Notes under the pieces: generated by a model
Database searches by the model: none
What the model saw: the letters and a program-made list of their open reading frames with translations, nothing else
Told to the model about the DNA's origin: nothing
Part shown: positions 34,949 to 42,750 of the stretch, piece after piece
Position numbering within the stretch: the first letter of the stretch is position 1
Layout of the letters: every line of letters starts with the position of its first letter
Made by a program: the position numbers and the translations under genes
Source: Rhodospirillales bacterium
GTDB lineage: Bacteria > Pseudomonadota > Alphaproteobacteria > Rhodospirillales > Casp-alpha2
Assembly: GCA_013203955.1 (NCBI GenBank)
Contig: JABMOY010000149.1
Coordinates: forward strand, 1-45,563
Length of the DNA: 45,563 nucleotides
Direction: 5' to 3'

Positions 34949-35368
34949 ATGACAAAAACCTTCTTTGATGAGATCGGCGGCAGGCCCTGTCTGGAAAAGG
35001 TTCACGTGCTTCTTTACGACAAGCTCCTCAGCCATCCCTGGCTGAAGGGATTTTTTGCCGGCAATAACCGCTGGCATCTGGAAATCCAGCAGACTGATTT
35101 TGTACAGGGTATTTTTGGCGGCACCAATGTCTACGGCGGACGGTTCCCCAAAGACGCCCATGTTCATTTATTTATTACCGAAGAAGTCTTCATGATCCGC
35201 CACCAACTTCTCGAACAATCCCTAACCGAAGCGGGCATCCGCCAGGACCACAAAGAACAATGGCTCGAATTTGACATGGGATTTAAAAAGGCGTTGGTCA
35301 AAACGTCCGTTTCCGAGTGTAAGGGCCGGTACAAAATGGAGCCTGTTATCTCGGTGCCGAAACCCTAG
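34949..35368 (+). CDS. Truncated haemoglobin family protein
   Basis: 139 residues of the 2/2 haemoglobin fold: FFDEIGGRPCLEKVHVLLYDKLLSHPWLKGFF at the start, QQTDFVQGIFGGTNVYGG and the His-containing DAHVHLFITEEVFMIRHQLL after it, where the proximal haem His should lie. It may bind oxygen or NO. ATG at 34949 fits the family length; an in-frame ATG 13 codons upstream gives a Pro/Trp-rich leader without similarity. It stands alone between a divergent CoA-transferase gene and a repeat. Confidence 0.8.
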   Translation: MTKTFFDEIGGRPCLEKVHVLLYDKLLSHPWLKGFFAGNNRWHLEIQQTDFVQGIFGGTNVYGGRFPKDAHVHLFITEEVFMIRHQLLEQSLTEAGIRQDHKEQWLEFDMGFKKALVKTSVSECKGRYKMEPVISVPKP

Positions 35369-35397
35369 CTGGAAGAGCCCCCTTAATTGGGAATCAC

Positions 35398-35491
35398 CCT
35401 TCGAGACGGACCTCCGGTCCTCCTCAGGGTGAGGCCTCAAATATAATAACGCCTCATCCTGAGCCGTGAGCGTTAGCGAGCGTGTCGAAGG
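35398..35491. repeat. Dispersed cruciform-like intergenic repeat, copy 2
   Basis: The same layout as 20599-20693: outer CCTTCGA/TCGAAGG, a GGACCTCCGGTCC hairpin, CTCAGGGTGAGG with CCTCATCCTGAG, and a CGCTAACG-type hairpin. Compensating or loop changes (TTCG to TCCG, CGCAAGCG to CGTTAGCG) keep the stems, which suggests that the structure matters. Confidence 0.85.
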
Positions 35492-35526
35492 ATTGTTGCC
35501 GAAAATTCACTTTTCCAGAACACCCC

Positions 35527-36690
35527 CTAAACCGGGTTCCGCTCGACCAGTTGCCGGGCAATAATAATCCGCTGCAGCTCATTCGTGCCTTCGCCGATGG
35601 CCAGCAAGGGCGCGTCGCGGTAATAGCGCTCGATGTTGAATTCCTTGGAATAGCCGTAGGCGCCGTGGATGCGCATGGCTTCCAGGGAATTTTCGAGGGC
35701 CGCTTCGGTGGCGAACAGTTTGGCCATGCCGGCCTCCATGTCGCAGCGCTCGCCGGTGTCGTACGCACGCGCGGCTTGTTCGACCAGCAGCCGCGCGGCT
35801 TCGACCCGGGTCGCCATGTCGGCGAGCTTGATCTGGATGGCTTGGTGCTGGGCGATGGGTTTGCCGAAGGTCTTGCGGTTTTGCGCGTAGGCCAAGGATT
35901 CTTCCAGACAGGCGCGGGCCAGCCCGACGCCGCGTGCGGCGACGTTGATGCGGCCCAATTCCAGCCCCGCCAAGATCTGTTGCAGGCCCCGGCCTTCTTC
36001 GCCGCTGATCAGGTTGGCCGCCGGCACGCGCACGCCGTCAAACCGAAGCTCGCCGGTATCGATGCCTTTGTAGCCGAGTTTCTCAAGCTTCTTGGCCTCA
36101 TAACCGGCGCTGCTCTCGGCCAGGATCAGGCTCATGCCACGATGCGGCGGGTCGGCCTTGGGGTCGGTCTTGACCAGGACCGCCAGCACGTTGCCCTCGA
36201 TGGAATTGGTGATCCACATTTTGTTGCCGTCAATGACGTAATCGTCGCCGTCCCGCACGGCCTTGGTGCGCACGGCTTGCAGGTCGGTGCCGCAATCGGG
36301 TTCGGTCAGGGCGACGCCGCCCCGCAATTCACCGCTGGCGAAACGCGGCAGCCACGATGATTTTTGCGCATCCGTGCCGAAACGCTCGACGGTGGCGGCC
36401 ATAATCAGGTGCGCGTTAAAAAGCCCGGACACCGACATCCACACCGCCGACACGCGCTCGACGATCTTGGTATAGGTGCCGGCGCTGAGGCCCAGCCCGC
36501 CGTATTCCGGCGAGATGGTGGCGCCGTAAAGCCCCAGTTCCGCCATCTTGTCGGCGATTTCCTGTGGATACTCGTCGGCGGCTTCCAGCGCGTGGGCATA
36601 AGGTCTGACGTCGCGTTCCAGAAATTGGTCGATGGAATCCAAGATCAGCGCTTCGTCTTCGACCGACGTAATATTGGCTGGGTGCGCCAT
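35527..36690 (-). CDS. Acyl-CoA dehydrogenase
   Basis: 387 residues with the standard three-domain layout. ALTEPDCGTDLQA and WITNS-type FAD-contact motifs are present; the catalytic Glu367 lies in AIGEGTNELQR near the C-terminus, and QNRKTFGKPIAQHQAIQ is the family signature. It dehydrogenates a saturated acyl-CoA with electrons to ETF. It is the last gene of the catabolic operon, five bases downstream of the intact MaoC gene. Confidence 0.92.
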   Translation of the reverse strand: MAHPANITSVEDEALILDSIDQFLERDVRPYAHALEAADEYPQEIADKMAELGLYGATISPEYGGLGLSAGTYTKIVERVSAVWMSVSGLFNAHLIMAATVERFGTDAQKSSWLPRFASGELRGGVALTEPDCGTDLQAVRTKAVRDGDDYVIDGNKMWITNSIEGNVLAVLVKTDPKADPPHRGMSLILAESSAGYEAKKLEKLGYKGIDTGELRFDGVRVPAANLISGEEGRGLQQILAGLELGRINVAARGVGLARACLEESLAYAQNRKTFGKPIAQHQAIQIKLADMATRVEAARLLVEQAARAYDTGERCDMEAGMAKLFATEAALENSLEAMRIHGAYGYSKEFNIERYYRDAPLLAIGEGTNELQRIIIARQLVERNPV

Positions 36691-36695
36691 GGCCC

Positions 36696-37214
36696 TTAAT
36701 AGTCCGCCGCATCATCGACGGCGTGGCCGCGCTTGGGGATCAGGACCGTGCGCTCATACGTCATGAAGACGACGCCGTCGGAATTTTTGCCGGTGGTCTT
36801 GACGGTGACGATGCCTTGCGTCGGGCGCGACTTGCTTTCGCGGATTTCCAGCACTTCGGACTCGGCATAGATTGTATCGCCGACGAACACCGGCGCCGTC
36901 AGACGTATTTTGTCCCAGCCGAGATTGGCGATGGCTTTCTGGCTGACGTCCGAAACGCTCATGCCGGCGACGATGGACAGCGTCAGCGCCGAATTGACCA
37001 GCGGCTTCTTCCATTCGCTTTTCGCCGCATAGGCGGCGTCGAAGTGGACCGGGTGCTGGTTCATGGTAATCAGCGTGAACCAGGTGTTGTCGGACTCGCT
37101 AATCGTGCGTCCGGGGCGGTGCTCAAAGACATCGCCGACGGTAAAATCCTCCAGATAGCGCCCGTAGGATTCCCGGTAGCGCTGTTTTCCGACTTCTTTT
37201 GCTTCTGCGACCAT
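36696..37214 (-). CDS. MaoC family dehydratase (mesaconyl-CoA hydratase-like), rebuilt copy
   Basis: 172 residues of a single-hotdog hydratase. The motif PGRTISESDNTWFTLITMNQHPVHFDAAYA includes the Asp42 and His residues of the MaoC active site and resembles mesaconyl-CoA and beta-methylmalyl-CoA dehydratases. AAGGGATG lies about eight bases before the ATG. The first 50 codons are about 94% identical in DNA to the fragment at 39433-39591, the copy directly behind the PrpD-like gene that is likely the original 5' end. The full gene here is therefore probably a chimera: host 3' part joined to a 5' part brought by an inserted module. Confidence 0.88.
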   Translation of the reverse strand: MVAEAKEVGKQRYRESYGRYLEDFTVGDVFEHRPGRTISESDNTWFTLITMNQHPVHFDAAYAAKSEWKKPLVNSALTLSIVAGMSVSDVSQKAIANLGWDKIRLTAPVFVGDTIYAESEVLEIRESKSRPTQGIVTVKTTGKNSDGVVFMTYERTVLIPKRGHAVDDAADY

Positions 37215-37311
37215 TCGTTACATCCCTTATGAGTTAACCCAATAAGCTAACGATTTAATCATGTCCGGCATTTCTCGAAAAGCAACCATAGACCCTATAA
37301 TAGCTCGAACT

Positions 37312-38472
37312 TCACTTATGACCCAAAACGGACATGATTTTTCGCCAATGTCGGTGTAAAGCACGCAATGCGTACCAGACGTTGAAGCCTAAGGAGTACT
37401 GCCAAAATTTGATTTCAATTTTGGGCAACTTTATCTGAGGATACTCATCAAGGATTTCATTTATATAGTTAGCAAACCACTCATATTTTGACCAAATACT
37501 TGGTTCTCCTGAATATTTTTTGAGGTCATTAATCACCATGCTCCGAATATTTCCTATGGTTTTCTGAATCAAGTTTTCTGGCGATGGGAATGGCGCAAGC
37601 GCATTATAAGATTGGAGGTAATCAAAAAAAGACCAGCCATCGTCAGATTTTCTCCAAGTCTTGACGTATCCAAGATGAACTCCATCTTGGCCGTGATATT
37701 CCTGACCTTGCCCCCAAGCCTCCGCTAGCCTCTTTTCTAAGATAACCCTTGGGTATTTGGCTTCTTGAGATTCCAAACGATACGCTTCGATCAGCGCTGG
37801 TCCGAAAACGGAATTCTCGTTATGAAACAACTCCCCCAGAACTATTCCACCCCGAACAAAGAATCCTCTAGTTAAGAAGTGACTGCAAATAGAGCTGACG
37901 TTCATTAGCAAGGAATGCATCCCCCTGGAATCTGGAGAATCAGACAGGACGACACAATCAGAAAAATGAGTGATACGTGCATGATCGGGCGACGTATCCC
38001 ACCTTTGTGAACTCGCTAGTTCTTGCAAATGTTCTTGCATCCATTTTGCTTGAGATTGCAATACATCAAAAATTTTAAGTGAAACACCGAGGTCTTTTAA
38101 AAACTCTGGATCGTTTTGAGATTTTTCTATCGCTTCTGACCAACCGAGAATGTCCAGAAATGCGACATATCGCTGTTGATAATTAATGGAATTACGAAAC
38201 TCCTCCTGCTTGCGCTCGGCCTCAATTTGCTGTGCCGCCCTGTCTATTTTATCTTGAGCCATACCGGCTTTATCTACGGAAATTGTTTTAGTCGCCACAT
38301 CGGGGATAACCCACTGAACGTCAACTCCTGGTTCTTCAACATAGAAAGCATTGGGATACCCAAGTTTGTCGACTTTGGCTATATGTGCTTGGGCTTCAGC
38401 TTCAGACTTACAGGGTTGATATTTGGAAATCCGATTGTTTTCGTCCACGGCGACGATGACTATGTACGGCAT
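37312..38472 (-). CDS. Class III nucleotidyl-cyclase-like protein, cargo of maoC insertion module A
   Basis: 386 residues, AT-richer than the flanking genes, with AAGGA seven bases before the ATG. Residues about 100-245 look like a class III cyclase fold: FLDILGW with Asp107 (first metal ligand), FSDCVVL with Asp172 (second metal ligand), RGGIVLGELF, then FGPALIEAYRLES (equivalent to the GDxVNxAxRLE segment). Residues 1-90 resemble a phage tail- or virion-associated module (FYVEEPGVDVQW, DVATKTISVDKAGM) linked by a charged helix. The C-terminus is aromatic and basic. Related cyclase folds make cCMP/cUMP in Pycsar defence; a recognisable effector is not adjacent, so a defence role is inference. 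Confidence 0.7.
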   Translation of the reverse strand: MPYIVIVAVDENNRISKYQPCKSEAEAQAHIAKVDKLGYPNAFYVEEPGVDVQWVIPDVATKTISVDKAGMAQDKIDRAAQQIEAERKQEEFRNSINYQQRYVAFLDILGWSEAIEKSQNDPEFLKDLGVSLKIFDVLQSQAKWMQEHLQELASSQRWDTSPDHARITHFSDCVVLSDSPDSRGMHSLLMNVSSICSHFLTRGFFVRGGIVLGELFHNENSVFGPALIEAYRLESQEAKYPRVILEKRLAEAWGQGQEYHGQDGVHLGYVKTWRKSDDGWSFFDYLQSYNALAPFPSPENLIQKTIGNIRSMVINDLKKYSGEPSIWSKYEWFANYINEILDEYPQIKLPKIEIKFWQYSLGFNVWYALRALHRHWRKIMSVLGHK

Positions 38473-38535
38473 GCATAATCCTTATGAGAGTAATTTTTCC
38501 CATAAAGTATAAATTTCGGGACGTCAGCCATTACA

Positions 38536-38548
38536 GTGTAACTGTTTA
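38536..38548 (-). repeat. Module-end motif TAAACAGTTACAC (module A)
   Basis: On the coding strand the maoC fragment ends with the stop codon TAA of this 13-bp motif. The following bases complete an inverted repeat ACAGT-TAC-ACTGT. The identical 13 bp ends the other fragment at 39423-39435. Confidence 0.8.
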
Positions 38549-38704
38549 GTACGTTGTGAGCAGTGTAAAAAATGTATTATCACTCGCAGTAATTGTACGT
38601 CCGGGACGATGTTCGCACACATCCCCGACCTTAAAATCCTCTAAATAACGCCCATAACTCTCCCGATATCGGTTGGGTCCGACTTTTTTTGCTTCGGCGA
38701 CCAT
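38546..38704 (-). pseudogene. maoC 5' fragment (52 codons), left behind by module insertion, diverged copy
   Basis: The reading frame encodes MVAEAKKVGPNRYRESYGRY followed by LEDFKVGDVCEHRPGRTITA and SDNTFFTLLTTY, then TAA. It matches the first 50 residues of the intact MaoC protein and then stops. Most base differences from the intact gene are third-position and AT-enriched (TAT, TTA, GAT, TTT), so the copy came from a diverged relative or was under protein-level selection. GGGAG lies eight bases before its ATG. It separates the RX4H gene from the cyclase-like gene. Confidence 0.85.
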
Positions 38705-38755
38705 TCATATTCTCCCTAATTTAAAATCTCGTCATTTTTTGCGCTGTAATCTTTA

Positions 38756-39325
38756 CTAGTAACTAGGAGGGCCATCTCTTACGGGGCGAAGTTCTGCTTC
38801 AGGTATATCGGGCAATGTGGGAATCTCGGCCTCGATAAGTTTTTTGATAGCAACAAACTTCAAGACGCTATCAATAATCATATCGACATCTTTTTTAACC
38901 TCCGCAAGATCAACAGACACAATTTCAAATTTTAGCTTTTTATTTGCCGTTATCTCGATTTTTGTTGTGGAACCATCCGTCTGATTTCGACCCCAAGGGT
39001 CGTGGACAATCCGATTACGCCTTTCAGATGGACCACGAATTTCATCGGCAAATTTATTTACAGCGTCAATTGTCTTTGTGCTGGCGCGACGGATTTTTAA
39101 GAGAGCAAGAAGTGCGTTAAGCCGCCCATTGATATTGAAAATTTGGGCGGTCATACATGCTCCAAACGCAGGGGGAACGTCTGCAAGGTCCCAAATTAAG
39201 CTATTAATATAGTGCTCTAGGGTCGCCCAAAAAGATGCAGCATGCCCTATTAACTTGAGGAGTTCCGGGTCAAGAAGATTATATTCACGTTCTCGTATAT
39301 CATTTTTATCATCTTGGTCGGCCAT
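38756..39325 (-). CDS. Small RX4H (HEPN-like) protein, cargo of maoC insertion module B
   Basis: 189 residues, AT-rich. It is largely helical: ELLKLIGHAASFWATLEHYINSLIWDLA, then TAQIFNINGRLNALLALLKI, then a motif ERRNRIVHDPW with R103-x4-H108, the RX4-6H signature of HEPN ribonuclease-like domains. The C-terminal part is mixed charged helix and Pro-rich tail. Similar small proteins are common as uncharacterised accessory genes. Start at 39325 was chosen over an in-frame ATG 20 codons upstream because the longer N-terminus is basic and unlike the rest. RNase activity is not shown. Confidence 0.65.
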   Translation of the reverse strand: MADQDDKNDIREREYNLLDPELLKLIGHAASFWATLEHYINSLIWDLADVPPAFGACMTAQIFNINGRLNALLALLKIRRASTKTIDAVNKFADEIRGPSERRNRIVHDPWGRNQTDGSTTKIEITANKKLKFEIVSVDLAEVKKDVDMIIDSVLKFVAIKKLIEAEIPTLPDIPEAELRPVRDGPPSY

Positions 39326-39422
39326 GATATTACTTTTCCCATGCCTAGAAAAACGAATGCAGCTTCTCAGAATGGATACAGACAAACTGTGATTAGGCGG
39401 CTAAGTAGTCTCTTCGAAAACC

Positions 39423-39435
39423 GTGTAACTGTTTA
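39423..39435 (-). repeat. Module-end motif TAAACAGTTACAC (module B)
   Basis: Identical to the motif at 38536-38548 and in the same position, starting at the TAA stop of the truncated maoC frame. The extended inverted repeat is ACAGT-TAC-ACGGT, with one mismatch. Confidence 0.8.
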
Positions 39436-39591
39436 ACAAGTAGTAATCAGCGTGAACCAGGTGTTGTCGGACTCGGTAATCGTGCGTCCGGGGCGGTGCT
39501 CATAGACATCGCCGACCTTGAAATCCTCCAGGTAGCGCCCGTAGGACTCGCGGTAGCGCTGTTTTCCGACTTCTTTTGCTTCGGCGACCAT
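39433..39591 (-). pseudogene. maoC 5' fragment (52 codons), probable original operon copy
   Basis: The frame reads MVAEAKEVGKQRYRESYGRY, then LEDFKVGDVYEHRPGRTITE, then SDNTWFTLITTC and TAA. It keeps AAGGAG five bases before the ATG and starts nine bases after the stop of the PrpD-like gene, as expected for the ancestral prpD-maoC junction. Homology to intact maoC ends exactly after codon 50 (T), the same point as in the other fragment. About nine base differences separate it from the 5' end of the intact gene over 149 bp. Confidence 0.87.
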
Positions 39592-39600
39592 TGTTTCTCC

Positions 39601-41037
39601 TTATTCACCCGCCTCCCGAAGTCGTACGGAGGGCAGGCCCGCCGCCTGAAGCTCGGGCCGGACAGGCCTGCTCAGGCGCAGTACTTCGTTGATGTCGTCT
39701 TCCTTGTGGATGGCGAGCAGCCGCGACGCCAGCTCGTCGATGCGACTAACCGGCAGATACGGCCCGACCAGGCCGTCGAATTTGGCGCGAAGTTCAGCGG
39801 CGCTGAGAAAATTATCCGGCTCGCCCTTCGGCACGGCGACGAAGGCTTCGAAATTTCCCGTCGCCGTTTTAACGCGAACGACGCCGCTGAGGTTTTTGGG
39901 GAATTCGGCTTCCGCCTGGGGATCGACGACGGCGCGCACCCGCCGGCACAGATCCAGCGTCTGGCTGTCGCCGATATGCTTGGCGTAATCGTCCCAGGTC
40001 ATGCCGCCTTCGCGTATCGCCACGGCGGCGCAAAAGGCCATCGAGAATTGTCCGGCGACGATGCTGTCGGGATTGTGCTTAACGTCTTCGGGGTCGCCGA
40101 TGATCTTCCATCCGGTTTCCGGCAGGCCGACCTCGATGCTTTCGATGTCGTCCGCTTTCAGGCCGTTGGTTGTGCTGAGGTCGAGCAGCGCATCCAAGGC
40201 GGCGTGGCTGTAACGGCAACTGGGGTAAGGCTTGACGGCGATGTTCATTGTTTCCCAATCGTCGCCCAAGCCCAGGACGGCCTTGGCCGGGTCGGGGTTC
40301 GGCGCGTAGGCATGGAAAAAACCGGCGCGGCCTTCGAAGGCGTCTTTCGGGCCAATGAAGCCTTGCTTGGCATACACCGCCGACATCAGTCCGCACATGG
40401 CGGCATGGCCGACGTGCGACCGTTTGGTCCAGGCGCCGTCGACCAGGAACTGCATGGAGCCGGCGCTTTGGCTAAGACAGATTCCAAATGCCGATTCCAT
40501 TTGTTCGGCATCGAGGCATAAAATTTTTCCGGCCGCCGCCGCCGCACCGAAAACGCCGCAGGTCGCCGTCGGGTGAAAGCCCCGGTCGTAATGATCGCTG
40601 GGGCCGAGCGCCAGGCTGAGGCGAATTTGAATTTCGTATCCGGCGATGATCGCGGGGATCAATTCTTCGCCACGGGCGCCGGCCATTTCGGCGGCCGCCA
40701 GCGCCGCCGGAACAATGGGGGCGCTGGAGTGCAGCGAGGATGCGGCATGGGTGTCGTCAAAATCGAGCGAATGGGCGAGGGTGCCGTTGATTAGCGCCGC
40801 GCCCAGTGGCGTATAACCCAGGCCATCGCCGATGACGACGCTGTCACCGCCTTCCAGGCCCAATGCTTGCGCCGCCTTGATCAGGGCGGGCGTCGATTCG
40901 GCATCGTTGCGGGCGCGAAGGGCGATGCCGACGTTGTCCATCAGCAACATTTCGGCACGCTCGATAACGTCCCCAGGCACCCCGTCAAACGAGATACCGG
41001 CGGCAAATTCAGATATTCGGCGGGTCACATCGGCCAT
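39601..41037 (-). CDS. MmgE/PrpD family protein
   Basis: 478 residues of the MmgE/PrpD (2-methylcitrate dehydratase-like) superfamily: LLMDNVGIALRARND, GDGLGYTPLGAALINGTLAHSLDFDDTH, SAPIVPAALAAAE, and HPTATCGVFGAAAAAGKI are typical. Members dehydrate methylcitrate, isomerise aconitate or decarboxylate itaconate (CAD), so the reaction is open. GGAGGAA lies upstream of its ATG. It is in the operon between the isocitrate lyase-family gene and the (interrupted) maoC gene. Confidence 0.88.
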   Translation of the reverse strand: MADVTRRISEFAAGISFDGVPGDVIERAEMLLMDNVGIALRARNDAESTPALIKAAQALGLEGGDSVVIGDGLGYTPLGAALINGTLAHSLDFDDTHAASSLHSSAPIVPAALAAAEMAGARGEELIPAIIAGYEIQIRLSLALGPSDHYDRGFHPTATCGVFGAAAAAGKILCLDAEQMESAFGICLSQSAGSMQFLVDGAWTKRSHVGHAAMCGLMSAVYAKQGFIGPKDAFEGRAGFFHAYAPNPDPAKAVLGLGDDWETMNIAVKPYPSCRYSHAALDALLDLSTTNGLKADDIESIEVGLPETGWKIIGDPEDVKHNPDSIVAGQFSMAFCAAVAIREGGMTWDDYAKHIGDSQTLDLCRRVRAVVDPQAEAEFPKNLSGVVRVKTATGNFEAFVAVPKGEPDNFLSAAELRAKFDGLVGPYLPVSRIDELASRLLAIHKEDDINEVLRLSRPVRPELQAAGLPSVRLREAGE

Positions 41038-41083
41038 GGCAGTTCCTCCCTTTTTTTGGCCTTATCTTTTCAATATTATAGCT

Positions 41084-41953
41084 TCAATCGGCGGAGTATT
41101 TCTTTTCCTTTTCGTAATAATCGGGGAAGCCGACGACATCGCGAAGGTGGGCGAAATCGGCCAAATGGTTCGGATTTTCACCCTTTGCCAGGGCTTTCAG
41201 AGTTTCCTCCATGGCCTGAATTCCGGCCAGCATCAGCGTTATCGGATAGACGGCGATCTTGTAGCCGAGTTCACCCAGGGTTTGCGGCGGCAGCACCGGG
41301 GTCGAGCCCTGTTCGACCATGTTGGCCATTTTGTAACCCCGCACGGATGAACAATATTCGCGCATTTCGTCTTCGTTGCGCGGCGCTTCCAGAAAGGTGA
41401 TGTCGGCGCCGATGTCGGCGAAGGTCTTGGCGCGAAGGATCGCTTCTTCCAGGCCGTCGGTGGCGTTGGCGTCGGTGCGGGCCATGATTAAAATATCGCC
41501 GCCGGATTGTTTGAGGGCATCCCTGGCATCGACGGCGGCCTGGACGCGGGAGAAGGCTTCGTCGCGGCCGACGACTTGTTTGCCTTGGGTATGGCCGCAT
41601 TTTTTGGGCGCCACCTGGTCTTCGATCATGATGCAGGCAAACCCGGCCTGGGCGTAACCTTTGACCGTGCGCTGGACGTTGACGGCGTTGCCGTAGCCGG
41701 TGTCGCCATCGCCGAACACGGGAAAATTGACGGCCGAACAAATGTTGCGGCCCTGGTCGAGCATTTCGGAATAAGAAATCAGCCCGGTATCGGGGACACC
41801 CAAGCGCGCCGCCGCAACGGCGAAACCGCCCATGAATGTCGATTGGAACCCGGCCTGCTCGATCAGCCGCGCCGACATGGCGTCGTAACAACCCGGCAGG
41901 ATCAAAACCTCCGGTCGTGCCAGAATTTGGCGCAGGTTTTCGGCATTGCTCAT
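41084..41953 (-). CDS. Isocitrate lyase/PEP mutase superfamily protein
   Basis: 289 residues of a TIM barrel. DGDTGYG (residues about 82-88) binds the metal and KKCGH (117-121) carries the catalytic Cys of the lyase members (isocitrate, methylisocitrate, dimethylmalate lyases). Other members are oxaloacetate decarboxylase and carboxyPEP mutase. The ATG at 41953 follows the enoyl-CoA hydratase stop by two bases. It is only distantly similar to the PrpB-like protein that is divergent from the operon. Confidence 0.87.
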   Translation of the reverse strand: MSNAENLRQILARPEVLILPGCYDAMSARLIEQAGFQSTFMGGFAVAAARLGVPDTGLISYSEMLDQGRNICSAVNFPVFGDGDTGYGNAVNVQRTVKGYAQAGFACIMIEDQVAPKKCGHTQGKQVVGRDEAFSRVQAAVDARDALKQSGGDILIMARTDANATDGLEEAILRAKTFADIGADITFLEAPRNEDEMREYCSSVRGYKMANMVEQGSTPVLPPQTLGELGYKIAVYPITLMLAGIQAMEETLKALAKGENPNHLADFAHLRDVVGFPDYYEKEKKYSAD

Positions 41954-41955
41954 GT

Positions 41956-42750
41956 TTATTTTCCCTCGAACGTCGGTTTTTCCTTGGCCAGGAAGGCGCG
42001 CACGCCTTCGGCATAATCGTCGCTGTCGCAAAGCGCGTAGCCTTCGTCGATTTCCGCCTGGGTCAGGGGCTCAGGCTTTGCCAAGCGCGCAAGAAATTTC
42101 TTCGTCGCCCGGTGGGTCAGCGGCGCGCCCCGGGCGATGCGGGCGGTGGTCGCTTGGATTTCGTCTTCAAAATCCAAGTCCGCCACGACTCTGTTGAGCA
42201 AGCCACGGCGAAGGGCTTCGTCGGAATCAAGAATACGCCCTTCGTAAATAATTTCCAGCACCAGGGTGCGGTCGATCGCCGTCAGCACCGTCGCCATTTC
42301 GGCGTAGGCAAACGAATGTCCCAAACGGTTTATGGGCACGCCGAAGCGCCCGGAGGTATTGGAAATCCGCATATCGCAGCCGCAGGCGACTTCCAGCCCG
42401 CCGCCGGTGCAGGCACCTTGGATGGCGGCGATTGTCGGGTGGATGCAGCCCCGAATGGCTTCCAGGGAATCGGCCACGACCTTGCCGTATTCCCGGGCCT
42501 GGGCGGCGTCGTTACGAATTTCAGGGAATTCGGCGATATCGGCGCCGGCGGAAAAGGCCCTGTCGCCGGCGCCGCGAACGACGACGCAGCGAAGATCGGC
42601 ATTGTCCGAAAATTTAACCATCGCCCGGCCCAGCTCGGCCCACATGGCGAGGCTCATGGCGTTGAGCTTCGCCGGATTGTTGAGGACGATGGTGCCGATG
42701 ACGCCATCAATACTTTGGATAACGGGTTCGTTGGAAATTTTATCCATCAT
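41956..42750 (-). CDS. Enoyl-CoA hydratase/isomerase family protein (second copy)
   Basis: 264 residues, crotonase fold: NAMSLAMW, GDRAFSAGADIAEFPE and IQGACTGGGLEVACGCDMRI, then GVPINRLGHSFAYAEM. It begins inside the 3' end of the 2-hydroxyacid dehydrogenase gene (11-bp overlap; a second ATG one codon on gives 8 bp), so it is translationally coupled. It is not a close copy of the enoyl-CoA hydratase at 22.5 kb. Confidence 0.9.
   Translation of the reverse strand: MMDKISNEPVIQSIDGVIGTIVLNNPAKLNAMSLAMWAELGRAMVKFSDNADLRCVVVRGAGDRAFSAGADIAEFPEIRNDAAQAREYGKVVADSLEAIRGCIHPTIAAIQGACTGGGLEVACGCDMRISNTSGRFGVPINRLGHSFAYAEMATVLTAIDRTLVLEIIYEGRILDSDEALRRGLLNRVVADLDFEDEIQATTARIARGAPLTHRATKKFLARLAKPEPLTQAEIDEGYALCDSDDYAEGVRAFLAKEKPTFEGK

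Noticed and set aside
36696-39591. Simple tandem duplication of maoC with decay
   Set aside because: Both fragments end at exactly the same codon and the same 13-bp motif, keep open frames, and enclose unrelated cargo genes; random decay would not do this.
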